Shown piece by piece: positions 9,138 to 16,526 of a DNA stretch of 38,885 nt. Made by a program: the position numbers and the translations under genes. The stretch comes from Lentisphaeraceae bacterium (GTDB lineage Bacteria > Verrucomicrobiota > Lentisphaeria > Lentisphaerales > Lentisphaeraceae): positions 1-38,885 of the forward strand of contig JAJPOQ010000049.1 in the NCBI GenBank assembly GCA_021232515.1, read 5' to 3'. Each line of letters begins with the position of its first letter. Position 1 is the stretch's first letter. The notes under the pieces were generated by a model. It did not search any database. It saw nothing but the letters and a program-made list of their open reading frames with translations, and was not told the origin of the DNA.

Positions 9138-9410
9138 TTATCGTGCTGAAGAATAAAGCTTATCCTTCAGTTCTTTATCAAAAAATTCATCCTGCTTTCT
9201 TATCCATTCCAAAACCATTGCAGCATGTTCTTTTTCTTCATCTCGGTTATGAATAAGGATCTTCTTTAGTTCTTCATCTCGACAACACTCTACACGTTGG
9301 TTATACCAGTCGATGGCTTCCAACTCTTCCATAAGAGACGAAATAGCTCGGTGCATATCTTTAGTTTTAGGTGTCAGTAATTCGGTTGGTTCATGGTAAC
9401 CTTCAGGCAT
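9138..9410 (-). CDS. Encapsulated-ferritin-like (EncFtn) protein without a targeting tail
   Basis: A 90-residue helical protein that closely resembles the EncFtn family, whose annular decamers oxidise Fe(II) inside encapsulin shells. With a constant offset of three from the Rhodospirillum rubrum protein, the expected residues are present: Glu28, Glu29 and Glu31, Trp35-Tyr36, Glu59 and His62 (stretch HNRDEEKEHAAM). The match covers the ferroxidase and entry-site ligands. Members that load into encapsulins normally have a further about 30 residues ending in a GSLR-like targeting peptide; here the protein stops at about residue 90. No encapsulin shell gene is in the window. Start supported by AGGAAAG. 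It heads the lipid-kinase operon. Confidence 0.88.
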   Translation of the reverse strand: MPEGYHEPTELLTPKTKDMHRAISSLMEELEAIDWYNQRVECCRDEELKKILIHNRDEEKEHAAMVLEWIRKQDEFFDKELKDKLYSSAR

Positions 9411-9488
9411 AGTACTTTCCTTTATATTTCTTTGGTAGCGCTACTTTGATTCACGCGAAATGAGTCTGACTAGGGTCTAGCTTTAAAA

Positions 9489-10160
9489 CTATTTTTTAAT
9501 GCTTTTTAAAGCAGACTTCCATGAATCAGCCAAAGATGAAAAGGCGTCAGATAAGCCAGACTTGGCATCTTTAAGAGTTTCTTCTGAAGACTCTTTATAC
9601 TCTTTTAACCAGGAAGATGTGTTATCCTTATGGTACTGAAGTTTATTGAGGACTTTGTGATACTCGTTTCTTACTTCTTCTGAAGCTGATTCATATTTTT
9701 CCTCAGCCCAGTTTTCAAGAGAAGACATTTGTTCTTGGATGTCGTCTAGAAGAGACTCTACATCTGCACTTATCTGCTCTTTTTTATTCATGGTGTATGC
9801 TTGGATGGCAAGGTTAGTATTTTGCATAGATTCTGAGAGACCTTCAGCAAAACTTGTATCGTCATTAGACTCTTCATCCTGAGCTGCTTGAACGATCTCG
9901 TCATTTGCCATCTTTTCTTTTATGGCATTGTACTTATTTAAAATTTTATCCCGACTAAAAACTAAGCCATTTTCTGGAATGGAGTTTACCATACTCATGT
10001 TTACTTTTAGCTTATGTATATCCAGTTGGATGTTGTGAATAGCATGATAAACTTCTAACTTTTTGGAAAAATCTTGCTCTTCTGCATACTCAGCTACATC
10101 CCGTAACTGTTCTTCCCAATTATGAACATCTTCGGTTATTTTATCTTTGACGTATAACAT
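9489..10160 (-). CDS. Cytoplasmic coiled-coil protein, paralogue of the neighbouring lipoprotein
   Basis: A 223-residue, highly charged helical protein with no signal peptide. The C-terminal about 80 residues (from MSSLENWAEEKY to the end) share a pattern with the lipoprotein at 10571-11095: SS-E-W-EEK, an EY, then W-K-SSE-D-K-G-SDA-SS-DS. The chosen ATG has AGGAGG six bases upstream (10167-10172); an adjacent ATG at 10163 is also possible, and the longer in-frame extension to 10205 has no such site. The N-terminal part (VHNWEEQLRDVAEYAEE) recalls helical stress proteins of cyanobacteria and proteobacteria, but I cannot name the family. Next to an RHH regulator, another coiled-coil gene and DUF1328, it looks like part of an envelope or osmotic stress set. 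Confidence 0.75.
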   Translation of the reverse strand: MLYVKDKITEDVHNWEEQLRDVAEYAEEQDFSKKLEVYHAIHNIQLDIHKLKVNMSMVNSIPENGLVFSRDKILNKYNAIKEKMANDEIVQAAQDEESNDDTSFAEGLSESMQNTNLAIQAYTMNKKEQISADVESLLDDIQEQMSSLENWAEEKYESASEEVRNEYHKVLNKLQYHKDNTSSWLKEYKESSEETLKDAKSGLSDAFSSLADSWKSALKSIKK

Positions 10161-10238
10161 CATTTTCCTCCTATAATTGTGTGAGCAACAACTATATTTA
10201 CTCACCTTAAATTCATATTTTTCTTGGATCGTTTTGAT

Positions 10239-10421
10239 CTACATCAAACCCATATTTTTCAGTTCTCGAGAAAGGATTTTGTTGACCACCCAGTTTCTTG
10301 AGCGCTCAATCCCCTGCCCGTAGTCATCTAAACTACTAAGTAATTTCTTTTCGATCCTTAGAGAAGTAGCCACCATCTGTTTTTTCGATGGCTGCGTTTT
10401 TATACTGTCTTTAGTTTTCAT
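10239..10421 (-). CDS. Small ribbon-helix-helix (CopG-like) regulator, copy 1
   Basis: A 60-residue protein with the RHH plan: a beta strand carrying the DNA contacts (VATSLRIEKK), helix A (LLSSLDDYGQGI) and helix B (RSRNWVVNKILSREL). RHH proteins bind DNA as dimers and usually repress their own operon. GGAG-rich sequence stands just before the ATG. A second gene at 31052-31222 encodes a protein identical at 28 of 42 aligned residues. No toxin-like partner lies beside either copy: here the neighbours are the two related coiled-coil proteins. It probably regulates this island. Confidence 0.85.
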   Translation of the reverse strand: MKTKDSIKTQPSKKQMVATSLRIEKKLLSSLDDYGQGIERSRNWVVNKILSRELKNMGLM

Positions 10422-10523
10422 TCTCCTCTCCTTGCCTGGAACATTATTGATTTTGAGTCAATGGAGCTACTACCTGTGCACTAGTCAGTTAAGTATGTAA
10501 AAGTAACTCCAGTTGAAAGAGTT

Positions 10524-10549
10524 GCAGTAAAAGGATTTCCTTTTACTGC
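10524..10549. terminator. Perfect 12-bp hairpin between lipoprotein and RHH genes
   Basis: GCAGTAAAAGGA (10524-10535) is exactly complementary to 10538-10549, with a loop of 2-4 bases. It stands 22 bases past the lipoprotein stop on the minus strand. No good U-run follows in either direction, so it may be a transcript-processing or stability hairpin, or a weak terminator that partly separates the lipoprotein from the RHH gene. Confidence 0.5.
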
Positions 10550-10570
10550 GCTCAAAATAAATCTACTAAA

Positions 10571-11095
10571 CTATGAATCCATTACAGACTCTTTCATCTC
10601 TTCTAGAGAATCTACCATGGATGCATAGGCGTCTGAAAAGCCTTCTTTTACATCATCCCAGGCATCTTCACTACTGTCTTTCATTTTATCAGCCCAGTCA
10701 CTTAACTCTTCTCTTTGTTCTTTGAGAGAGTCCATCATATCTTTATACTCTTCTTTCGAAGCATCATTTAAGCTATCCCATTTGTCTTCTGACCATTCTT
10801 CCATGCTGGAAAGCTCTTCATCTATTTCTTCTATGGCATCGTTTACCATAGCAACTGCATCGTCTTTTTTGTCGATACTAAAATCTTTGATTTCTTCGGC
10901 AGTTTCAGAGACATTTTCTTTAACATCAGAAAAGGCTTCTTTGGTACTATCTGCAACAGTTTCTGCTGATTGGCTTAATTCGGTTGCCACCGGTCCGTCA
11001 TTTGCATCATTTACGTCTGAACAAGAGGCTAAAAGAGTAGCTGTAATGATAAATGGAACTGTTACGAACTTGTTGATTACTAATTGCTTATTCAT
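10571..11095 (-). CDS. Acidic helical lipoprotein, paralogue of the coiled-coil gene next to it
   Basis: A 174-residue protein with a lipoprotein signal: hydrophobic segment then LLASC, acylated Cys at about 25. The next residues are Ser-Asp, so retention in the inner membrane by an Asp+2 rule does not strictly apply. The mature part is very acidic and helical, rich in D/E/K/S, and its C-terminal about 80 residues match the pattern in the cytoplasmic protein at 9489-10160. GAGGAA stands eight bases before the ATG. It lies between DUF1328 and the RHH gene. A role in envelope stress is inferred from context only. Confidence 0.8.
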   Translation of the reverse strand: MNKQLVINKFVTVPFIITATLLASCSDVNDANDGPVATELSQSAETVADSTKEAFSDVKENVSETAEEIKDFSIDKKDDAVAMVNDAIEEIDEELSSMEEWSEDKWDSLNDASKEEYKDMMDSLKEQREELSDWADKMKDSSEDAWDDVKEGFSDAYASMVDSLEEMKESVMDS

Positions 11096-11160
11096 TATGT
11101 GTATTCCTCTAAATTTTCTTTTTTGCTTTTTAAATTTAACTATTTTTAAAAATACTCTGA

Positions 11161-11331
11161 CTAATCAACCTTAACTGATTTGTCACCTAATAGCAGGCTG
11201 GCGATAAAGAGTACTAAAAATACGAAAAATAAGATCTTGGCTATTCCTGTAGCTGCTGAAACTATGCCTCCAAAGCCAAATATTGCGGCAACGATTGCTA
11301 TCAGCAGAAAGGTCACGGCCCATCTAAGCAT
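11161..11331 (-). CDS. DUF1328 (YtjA-type) small membrane protein
   Basis: A 56-residue frame beginning [20 protein letters not shown], with two hydrophobic helices separated by a [12 protein letters not shown] stretch and a short basic/acidic tail. Length, the opening M-L-R/K-W, the AAIFGFGG turn and the A-x-IAKILFF segment fit the DUF1328 family of tiny bacterial inner-membrane proteins. That family is often found beside general-stress or osmotic genes, with unknown function. AGGAGAG precedes the ATG. First gene of the stress-type island on this strand, about 65 bases upstream of the lipoprotein. Confidence 0.85.
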   Translation of the reverse strand: MLRWAVTFLLIAIVAAIFGFGGIVSAATGIAKILFFVFLVLFIASLLLGDKSVKVD

Positions 11332-11366
11332 GTTACTCTCCTTTAACTGATTCGGTTTTATCTAAA

Positions 11367-11382
11367 TATGATATCGATCACA
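11367..11382 (-). promoter_or_regulatory. Possible CRP/FNR-type operator upstream of DUF1328
   Basis: On the minus strand this reads TGTGATCGATATCATA, close to the CRP-family consensus TGTGA-N6-TCACA with one half degraded. It ends about 36 bases before the DUF1328 start, a position fitting either an activator or a repressor. One site seen by eye is weak evidence. Confidence 0.2.
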
Positions 11383-11516
11383 TCTAATATCATTATAGTA
11401 CCTCAAAATTTCCCTGGTTACAAGTCGAAAATTAAGAGAATTTTGGAATTTACAATATGGAGAGAGTCTTCGAAATTACATAAAATATTGATTATAAAAT
11501 GTTTAAGTGAATTAAT

Positions 11517-11684
11517 CTACTTAACTTTATATTCGTTCTTATCAATGCTGTATTTTGAAATCAGCTTATGCAATTGTCTTGTTGTTATACCTGCGGTAGT
11601 AGCTTTGAGCTTAATGCTACCGTTATTGCCATATAGGTGAGAAGTAGATGCTTTTCCTCTATACGACTAAGACTGCCCTTCGTA
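11517..11684 (-). pseudogene. Frameshifted C-terminal tail of a Fis-type (sigma-54-dependent) regulator
   Basis: Two minus-strand frames next to each other read like the DNA-binding tail of an NtrC-family regulator: KGSLSRIEEKHLLLTY (linker and first Fis helix) and, in the next frame, YGNNGSIKLKATTAG followed by ITTRQLHKLISKYSIDKNEY and a stop at 11517-11519. The second part has the family's G-N-x-S pattern and the GI-x-RRQL-like recognition helix. The AAA+ domain that should lie upstream is absent, since corA ends at 11691. I read it as a decayed remnant. About 185 bases between it and the DUF1328 start hold no gene. Confidence 0.5.
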
Positions 11685-11690
11685 AGATTT

Positions 11691-12776
11691 TCAGATCCAT
11701 CTTTTCTTGCGGAAGTAAAATAATAAACCTAGAACGAAGCTTACCATAACAGTTAGTACTAATGGGTAACCATAAGCTAGACTGAGCTCTGGCATATTTA
11801 GCTTACTTTTTTCGGTATCAAAATTCATACCATAGAGTCCTGCTATAAAACCAAGTGGGATAAAGATCGCCGAGAAGATAGTCAAAACCTTCATGACTTC
11901 ATTCATATGGTCACTGTTCATTGCTAAGTACTGATTCATTAATTCATTTAATAAACTTCTGAGATGTGCAAGGTTATCTTTTATACGATTCACATGATCA
12001 ATCAAGTCGATTATGTATGCACCATCGAGTTCATCCTCACTATCGAAATACTCTTGCAGAGCAACAACTGCCTCCATGATCTGATTTACTCTTTTTTGCA
12101 TACCTAGTAGATTCTTCTTACGGCTATATAAATCCTTCACAAAAGACTGAGGGATTCGCCCTGCATTATTTAGCAGCTCCATCTCTAGGTCGTCGACTTC
12201 ATTGGTCATGTATGCCGTAACATTTAGATACTGGTCCACCACTGAGTCTGTAAGGGCATAAAGTAAGTAGTCGAGTCCACTCTCACGAATCTTACCTTGA
12301 CTGGTTCGAATACGGTTAAGAACAAAGTCAAAAGCTGGCGACTTTCTCTCTGAAAAGGTGATGATAAGGTCATCGCGATGAATGATACTTATCTGCTGCC
12401 AAACTAAAGCATCTCCTACTAGGCGCGGTACAGGTAGAACGATGAAACTATTTTCGGCACTCCTTTCAAACTTAGCTCGTTGACGAGTGTGAAGTATATC
12501 CTCCTGAATTAAGGGTGATATTCTAAACTTAGACGCAACCTTCTCAAACTCTTTCAAGTGGCTCAAGCCATTGAAGTAAAGCCACTTAACTTTCCCCTCT
12601 TCCTCGATGCCGTCAAAAGACTCAAGAGAAAGACCTTCTAACTTAAAAGAGTCTTCATCATAAGAAATAAGATCACAAGAAAAAGCCTCTCCCTCAAAAG
12701 AACCTGTATAAACCATAGTACCTGGTTTAACGCCTACCTTCTTGTGGTAAACATGTCCATTTTCAGTATTGCTCAT
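11691..12776 (-). CDS. corA: CorA-family magnesium/cobalt transporter
   Basis: A pentameric Mg2+/Co2+ channel of the inner membrane. The 361-residue protein has a long soluble N-terminal funnel domain, a long helix, and two C-terminal membrane helices; the signature YGMN falls at 315-318 just after the first, and the protein ends with a basic cytoplasmic tail (RKKRW). An insert or extension at the N-terminus is slightly longer than in E. coli CorA. It starts with ATGA overlapping the mscS stop, so the two are translationally coupled: a mechanosensitive channel with a divalent ion channel, fitting ionic/osmotic balance. The symbol follows the family; transport of Mg2+ is not proven for this protein. 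Confidence 0.94.
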   Translation of the reverse strand: MSNTENGHVYHKKVGVKPGTMVYTGSFEGEAFSCDLISYDEDSFKLEGLSLESFDGIEEEGKVKWLYFNGLSHLKEFEKVASKFRISPLIQEDILHTRQRAKFERSAENSFIVLPVPRLVGDALVWQQISIIHRDDLIITFSERKSPAFDFVLNRIRTSQGKIRESGLDYLLYALTDSVVDQYLNVTAYMTNEVDDLEMELLNNAGRIPQSFVKDLYSRKKNLLGMQKRVNQIMEAVVALQEYFDSEDELDGAYIIDLIDHVNRIKDNLAHLRSLLNELMNQYLAMNSDHMNEVMKVLTIFSAIFIPLGFIAGLYGMNFDTEKSKLNMPELSLAYGYPLVLTVMVSFVLGLLFYFRKKRWI

Positions 12777-13666
12777 GACTCTTGTCCTTGAATTAACTTA
12801 GCTTTCGCTTGCCCTGGTTCGCCATCTTTAAAAACAAGTGTTCTGTGAGGATAAGGGATCTCGATGCCATTTTCTTTAAATAGTATCAATAATTCTTTGT
12901 TCAGTAAGCAACTTATGTTAAATGCCGTGTCGTAGTCTTCACACCAGTAATCTGCACGTAAAGTCACACCTGAATCATAAAGCTCTGTAACGCGGATTCT
13001 TGCTTTCGTATCGCGAGTTGAGCCATCTATTCCTTCCCACTTCAAAACATCTTTTCTAGCTTCTAGATAGTTCTGAATAAGTTCTGTAGCTTTCTCAACG
13101 TTTGACTCATAGCTTATGCCTACTTTGTAGTGAAAAAGAATGCGTTTATCTGATATGTGATAATTGATAATTGACTCTGAACTCATGGTTGAATTCGGAA
13201 TGATAATGCGCTTGTTATTTAAATCTTTTATCACCGTGTGCCGTAGAGTTATATCCTCGACAAAACCTCGTTGATTGTTTTCAAACTCAAGAAGATCATT
13301 CACTCGAAATGGCTTAAAAATGATAATGAATATACCACTGACTATGTTTGCGAAAGCTTCCTTACTCGCAAAACCAACTATCGCTGCAAATAAGCCCGCT
13401 GAAGCAAAAATTGTCGTTCCAAATCCCTGAAAACCAGGTGTATTCATAAAGACTATGACTATGCCAATGGTGTAGATAACGAAGCTTATTCCATTCCGAA
13501 GGAAATAAAAATTCGTCGGATCTATATCCAAAGAGCTTCGTCTGCTTTCAATAAATTTATTGAATATGGATTTGAGGATTACAGAGAGCAACCAGCACCC
13601 TAGAATGATCACTGGGATTTGATAGTAACTTTCAAAGTCTTTCATTATTATCTCAAAGTTTGGCAT
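12773..13666 (-). CDS. Small-conductance mechanosensitive channel (MscS family)
   Basis: A 297-residue inner-membrane channel that opens when tension rises. Three hydrophobic segments fill the first about 115 residues; the pore-lining helix and its exit match MscS (FASAGLFAAIVGFASKEAF then NIVSGIFIIIFKPFRV), followed by the beta domain (GFVEDITLRHTVIK, NKRIIIPNS) and an alpha/beta C-terminus. It is close to E. coli MscS in length. The start could also be the ATG seven codons later (13645), which has a GAG-rich stretch upstream. Its stop overlaps the corA start by four bases. The 358 bases upstream contain strong RNA-like pairing. Confidence 0.93.
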   Translation of the reverse strand: MPNFEIIMKDFESYYQIPVIILGCWLLSVILKSIFNKFIESRRSSLDIDPTNFYFLRNGISFVIYTIGIVIVFMNTPGFQGFGTTIFASAGLFAAIVGFASKEAFANIVSGIFIIIFKPFRVNDLLEFENNQRGFVEDITLRHTVIKDLNNKRIIIPNSTMSSESIINYHISDKRILFHYKVGISYESNVEKATELIQNYLEARKDVLKWEGIDGSTRDTKARIRVTELYDSGVTLRADYWCEDYDTAFNISCLLNKELLILFKENGIEIPYPHRTLVFKDGEPGQAKAKLIQGQES

Positions 13667-13851
13667 GAATCAACTTACATGAGTATTCTTAAATCTTCAT
13701 TGCCTTATTAACTTTAAAACGTTGAAAATGATTAGTTATCTATCCTTCTTGCGTCTGTAGAACAGCAAAAAATTGATCGCACTTTCACACACTACTCCTC
13801 AAAAGAAAAGAGTTGCACCTTTTTGCACCAGGTTCTGGACGTGGGACCGTC

Positions 13852-13974
13852 ATGAAAATGCCCCAACCTCCGTAGTAAACATGGCCAAGGCAGTACTACT
13901 TACTCTTAGATGGAGGGCAAAGCGCCTACACCTGTTTAACTTCAGTGAATGAAGACCACATAGGCATTTTACAT
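13852..13974. ncRNA. Candidate structured RNA in the mscS upstream region
   Basis: The gene-free stretch 13667-14024 is richer in GC than its flanks and has nested complementary segments. An outer helix pairs ATGAAAATGCC (13852-13862) with 13963-13974, with one bulged base. Inside, CCTCCGTAGTA (13867-13877) pairs as CCTCC with 13912-13916 and GTAGTA with 13894-13899, and CTTCA (13940-13944) pairs with 13950-13954. Left of it are another hairpin (13831-13848) and a direct repeat of TTGCACC (about 13812-13828). On the minus strand it would lie in the mscS-corA leader or be a separate RNA; the plus strand is equally possible. It does not match tmRNA, SRP, RNase P, 5S or a riboswitch I know. Confidence 0.35.
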
Positions 13975-14024
13975 TAAAGTAATTAAGAATGACTTTTCAA
14001 AAGGTTTCACTCAAAAGCTTAGGC

Positions 14025-14753
14025 TTAAAATAAAGGTAAGTCTCGGTGTTGGAAGTTTTTGCGCCAATCAAGGTGAAATAGTTTGTTGATCTTGACCGTT
14101 CTTGCACTGCCATCAATCATTGAAAGATTTATTTTCTTACTGTAGTGACGATCAAGATAAATACGGCCAGCACCATTGTTACTGCCATCTGTTGTCGTTG
14201 GAGAATGATTCCAGTGTGGACTGACATCCACCCAAATCGAATCGACAAATATTGGCGTTGTACTCGGCTTTTCTATTTCATCGATGTTTTTATAAAAATT
14301 ATCGTTCGTTGCAACACCATCATTATCTGTTGAAAACGTCCATGAGTTTATCGCATAACTACCTCGACCTTTGTGAGGACCGATTTTCCACCAACCATTA
14401 TCACCGGCCCAACCAGTCTTAGCTGAGCCCATTTCATTTACTGCAGGGCTATCTAACGGTAAATGAGTTACTGATGGGCACTTCATTATCTCTGTTGACT
14501 CATGATAATCATATAATGTCCCTATCCAAGTTTTTAACTTTGAAGGGAAAAATGGGTATTTCCCCATAGTCATACTGTTATTTTCACTAGTGAATAAAAT
14601 ATAACTCACGCCTAGTTGCTTAGTATTATTTATACATAAAGCAGTTCTTGTGACTTCCCGAGCTTTTGAAACCGCTGGTAACAACATGGACATAAGGATG
14701 CCAATGATGGCTATAACCACCAAAAGTTCGATTAAAGTAAACGTTTTTTTCAT
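14025..14753 (-). CDS. Prepilin-like secreted protein (type II secretion/pilin N-terminus), tandem copy A
   Basis: A 242-residue protein whose N-terminus [20 protein letters not shown] is the class III prepilin signal: basic start, cleavage likely before Phe, conserved Glu at +5 and a 20-residue hydrophobic helix. The rest is a secreted domain ending in an H-x10-D-G segment ([15 protein letters not shown]), a variant of the H-x9-DG motif of the Lentisphaerae/Planctomycetes family. The chosen ATG at 14753 removes a 40-codon upstream extension of no similarity and has GGGAGAA upstream. It is a tandem duplicate of the next gene. Function unknown; such proteins are numerous in these genomes and may act outside true pili. 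Confidence 0.88.
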   Translation of the reverse strand: MKKTFTLIELLVVIAIIGILMSMLLPAVSKAREVTRTALCINNTKQLGVSYILFTSENNSMTMGKYPFFPSKLKTWIGTLYDYHESTEIMKCPSVTHLPLDSPAVNEMGSAKTGWAGDNGWWKIGPHKGRGSYAINSWTFSTDNDGVATNDNFYKNIDEIEKPSTTPIFVDSIWVDVSPHWNHSPTTTDGSNNGAGRIYLDRHYSKKINLSMIDGSARTVKINKLFHLDWRKNFQHRDLPLF

Positions 14754-14826
14754 ACCTACCGTTCTCCCGCTTATATAAACTAATTGCTGGGAAAACGGAT
14801 AACAATTTTTCTCTAAAAAACTCTCC

Positions 14827-15555
14827 CTAAAGCAGAGGCAAGTCTCTATGCTGAAAGTTTTTATGCCAATCAAAGTGCAGGAGTTTATTTATTTTTGTCA
14901 CTTTTCCACTACCGTCGATTAAAATGACATTTATTTTCTTTTTGAAATGCCTATCTAAATAAATACGGCCAATATTATTATCAGATCCGTTTGTTGTTCT
15001 TGGGGATGCATTAGTTAATGGTGTTACATCAGGCCAAATGGCATCTGAGAAAATGGGGGTATTTGAAGCATCGTCTATGTTCAAAATACTTTTGTAACGG
15101 TTAGCTTTGTGAATGCCGTCATGACCTGTTGACCACGTCCAGGCATTGATTCCATAACTAAACCGTTTTGCATAGTCAGTACCAACTCTTCTCCAGCCGA
15201 TATCTCCAATCCATCCAGATTTTGCAGATCCAGCCCGGTTATTAATTGGATTATTTGTTGCTTGTTCCATAGCAGATGGACATTGCATTAGATCTACTGA
15301 TTGATGATAGTCATAAAGATAGCCTGGCCAACCTTTAGATTTATTAGGAAATTTAGGGAACCTCCCCATGGTTCTATTATTATTTTCAGCTGTATATAAG
15401 CCATAGGATAAAGCAAGTTGCCTTATTTGACTTAAACAAACCGCAGTTCTAGAAGCCTCTCTAGACTTGTTTAAAGATGGTAGAAGAATAGTAAGAAGAA
15501 TGCCGATTATGGCTATAACTACAAGAAGCTCAACCAATGTAAAATACTTTTTCAT
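14827..15555 (-). CDS. Prepilin-like secreted protein, tandem copy B
   Basis: A 242-residue paralogue of the downstream gene, same length, with about half of the residues shared. The N-terminal prepilin signal is [20 protein letters not shown]. The strongest matches are the YDYH-S-MKCPS-like region, the GSAK-GW-GD-GW stretch, [18 protein letters not shown] and the ending [10 protein letters not shown]. Two Cys in equivalent positions (one in the CPS stretch) may form a disulphide. The H-x10-DG variant is also present. The 73-base spacer suggests an operon with copy A. The equal length and shared ending make a recent-to-moderate tandem duplication likely. Confidence 0.87.
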   Translation of the reverse strand: MKKYFTLVELLVVIAIIGILLTILLPSLNKSREASRTAVCLSQIRQLALSYGLYTAENNNRTMGRFPKFPNKSKGWPGYLYDYHQSVDLMQCPSAMEQATNNPINNRAGSAKSGWIGDIGWRRVGTDYAKRFSYGINAWTWSTGHDGIHKANRYKSILNIDDASNTPIFSDAIWPDVTPLTNASPRTTNGSDNNIGRIYLDRHFKKKINVILIDGSGKVTKINKLLHFDWHKNFQHRDLPLL

Positions 15556-15688
15556 AGCAACTCATTTATTTTTTGATGATGCTATTTCACTCCCTAGTTG
15601 GTTGAAACCTAACATAGGTATTTTGAAAAACGATAATAATAAGTTGAGTTGAGGGTAACCGCAAAGGTAAAATTAAGGTCTGAATTAA

Positions 15689-16312
15689 CTAATCATATTG
15701 CCAAAAGTTATCTGAGTAGTTGTTATGTTGAGTAAGTGAATTCCATGTGTATGGTTTAGCACTACCATCTGCTCTAACAACATTTGCCGAACCTAGGTGC
15801 CTCGCTATGTTGTGTGTCTCTGTATCTTCAATAAGCTTGTCTGGAGCTAAATAAGATGGGAAAGTAGTGTTCCAGTTTTTATAGGAATCCATCAAAACCA
15901 TTGTCTCTGAATCCCCCAGAGTTAACTTATGTGACCCAAAGTCTCCTTTGTGATTCGTAATGATAGGGTTTATGGCTAAAGTCGCATGCCAGTATAGAGA
16001 TGGTTCTAAACCCATAGGGCAACTAAGAGATGGAGAGCTCCCATCTTCAATGCCATTTGATGGGAGGTAAGCTGGAACAAGTTTATTGAACCATTTAGTA
16101 CCTTCACCGTTAAGAATATTGTCTGGAGCGTACTCATCATTCTCATCGGCATAAGTATAGACAGCAAGATAAGACTGTTTTAGATTGTTCAAACAAACAG
16201 CTTGTAGACCTTTTTTCCGTACTTTAGAAACTGCTGGTAAAAGTATAGATGAAAGTATACCAATTATTGCAACAACCACCAAAAGCTCGATCAATGTAAA
16301 TCTCTTCTTCAT
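15689..16312 (-). CDS. Prepilin-like secreted protein with H-x9-DG motif
   Basis: A 207-residue member of the same family but not a close copy of the tandem pair. The prepilin signal is [20 protein letters not shown], followed by LPAVSKVRKKGLQAVCLNN, the usual pattern after the helix. The C-terminal RHLGSANVVRADGSA gives an exact H-x9-D-G. The ATG at 16312 has GGGGA upstream; the longer frame to 16360 adds 16 unrelated codons. The divergent DUF1592 gene starts 214 bases away. Function unknown. Confidence 0.87.
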   Translation of the reverse strand: MKKRFTLIELLVVVAIIGILSSILLPAVSKVRKKGLQAVCLNNLKQSYLAVYTYADENDEYAPDNILNGEGTKWFNKLVPAYLPSNGIEDGSSPSLSCPMGLEPSLYWHATLAINPIITNHKGDFGSHKLTLGDSETMVLMDSYKNWNTTFPSYLAPDKLIEDTETHNIARHLGSANVVRADGSAKPYTWNSLTQHNNYSDNFWQYD

Positions 16313-16526
16313 GAAAATCCCCGTCCTTCTGTCATTACAATAACGAATCGACAAAAGCATTTCAAATTTTAAAAATTCTAATCGCTAAAATTATGCCTGA
16401 GGGTTAATTTTCATTTTTTTTGCTTTTTTTGCCAAATTGCCCGTTAGGTTCTCGAGCTACAGGGAGTAAAGCAGTGTTGTTGAGCTCGGATTTAAACAAT
16501 AATTGCGTGGAACTTTGTAGGAAACG

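Noticed and set aside
10239..10421. Toxin-antitoxin module with the RHH protein as antitoxin
   Set aside because: No toxin-sized gene or known toxin motif lies next to either RHH copy; the neighbours are long coiled-coil proteins or a tRNA.
10722..11174. A 150-residue plus-strand frame rich in Ser and Leu
   Set aside because: It is the mirror of the acidic lipoprotein gene. Repeated Glu/Asp codons on one strand read as Ser/Phe/Leu codons on the other.
11368..11640. A 90-residue open frame on the plus strand
   Set aside because: It overlaps the frameshifted regulator tail on the other strand, has no ribosome site, and reads as an irregular hydrophobic sequence; the opposite strand is the meaningful one.
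13852..13974. 5S rRNA, SRP RNA, tmRNA, 6S RNA or a known riboswitch
   Set aside because: Short matches to 5S-like (GAAGTTAA) and SRP-like (CCAAGGCAG) pieces were seen, but the required consensus cores and lengths are absent.
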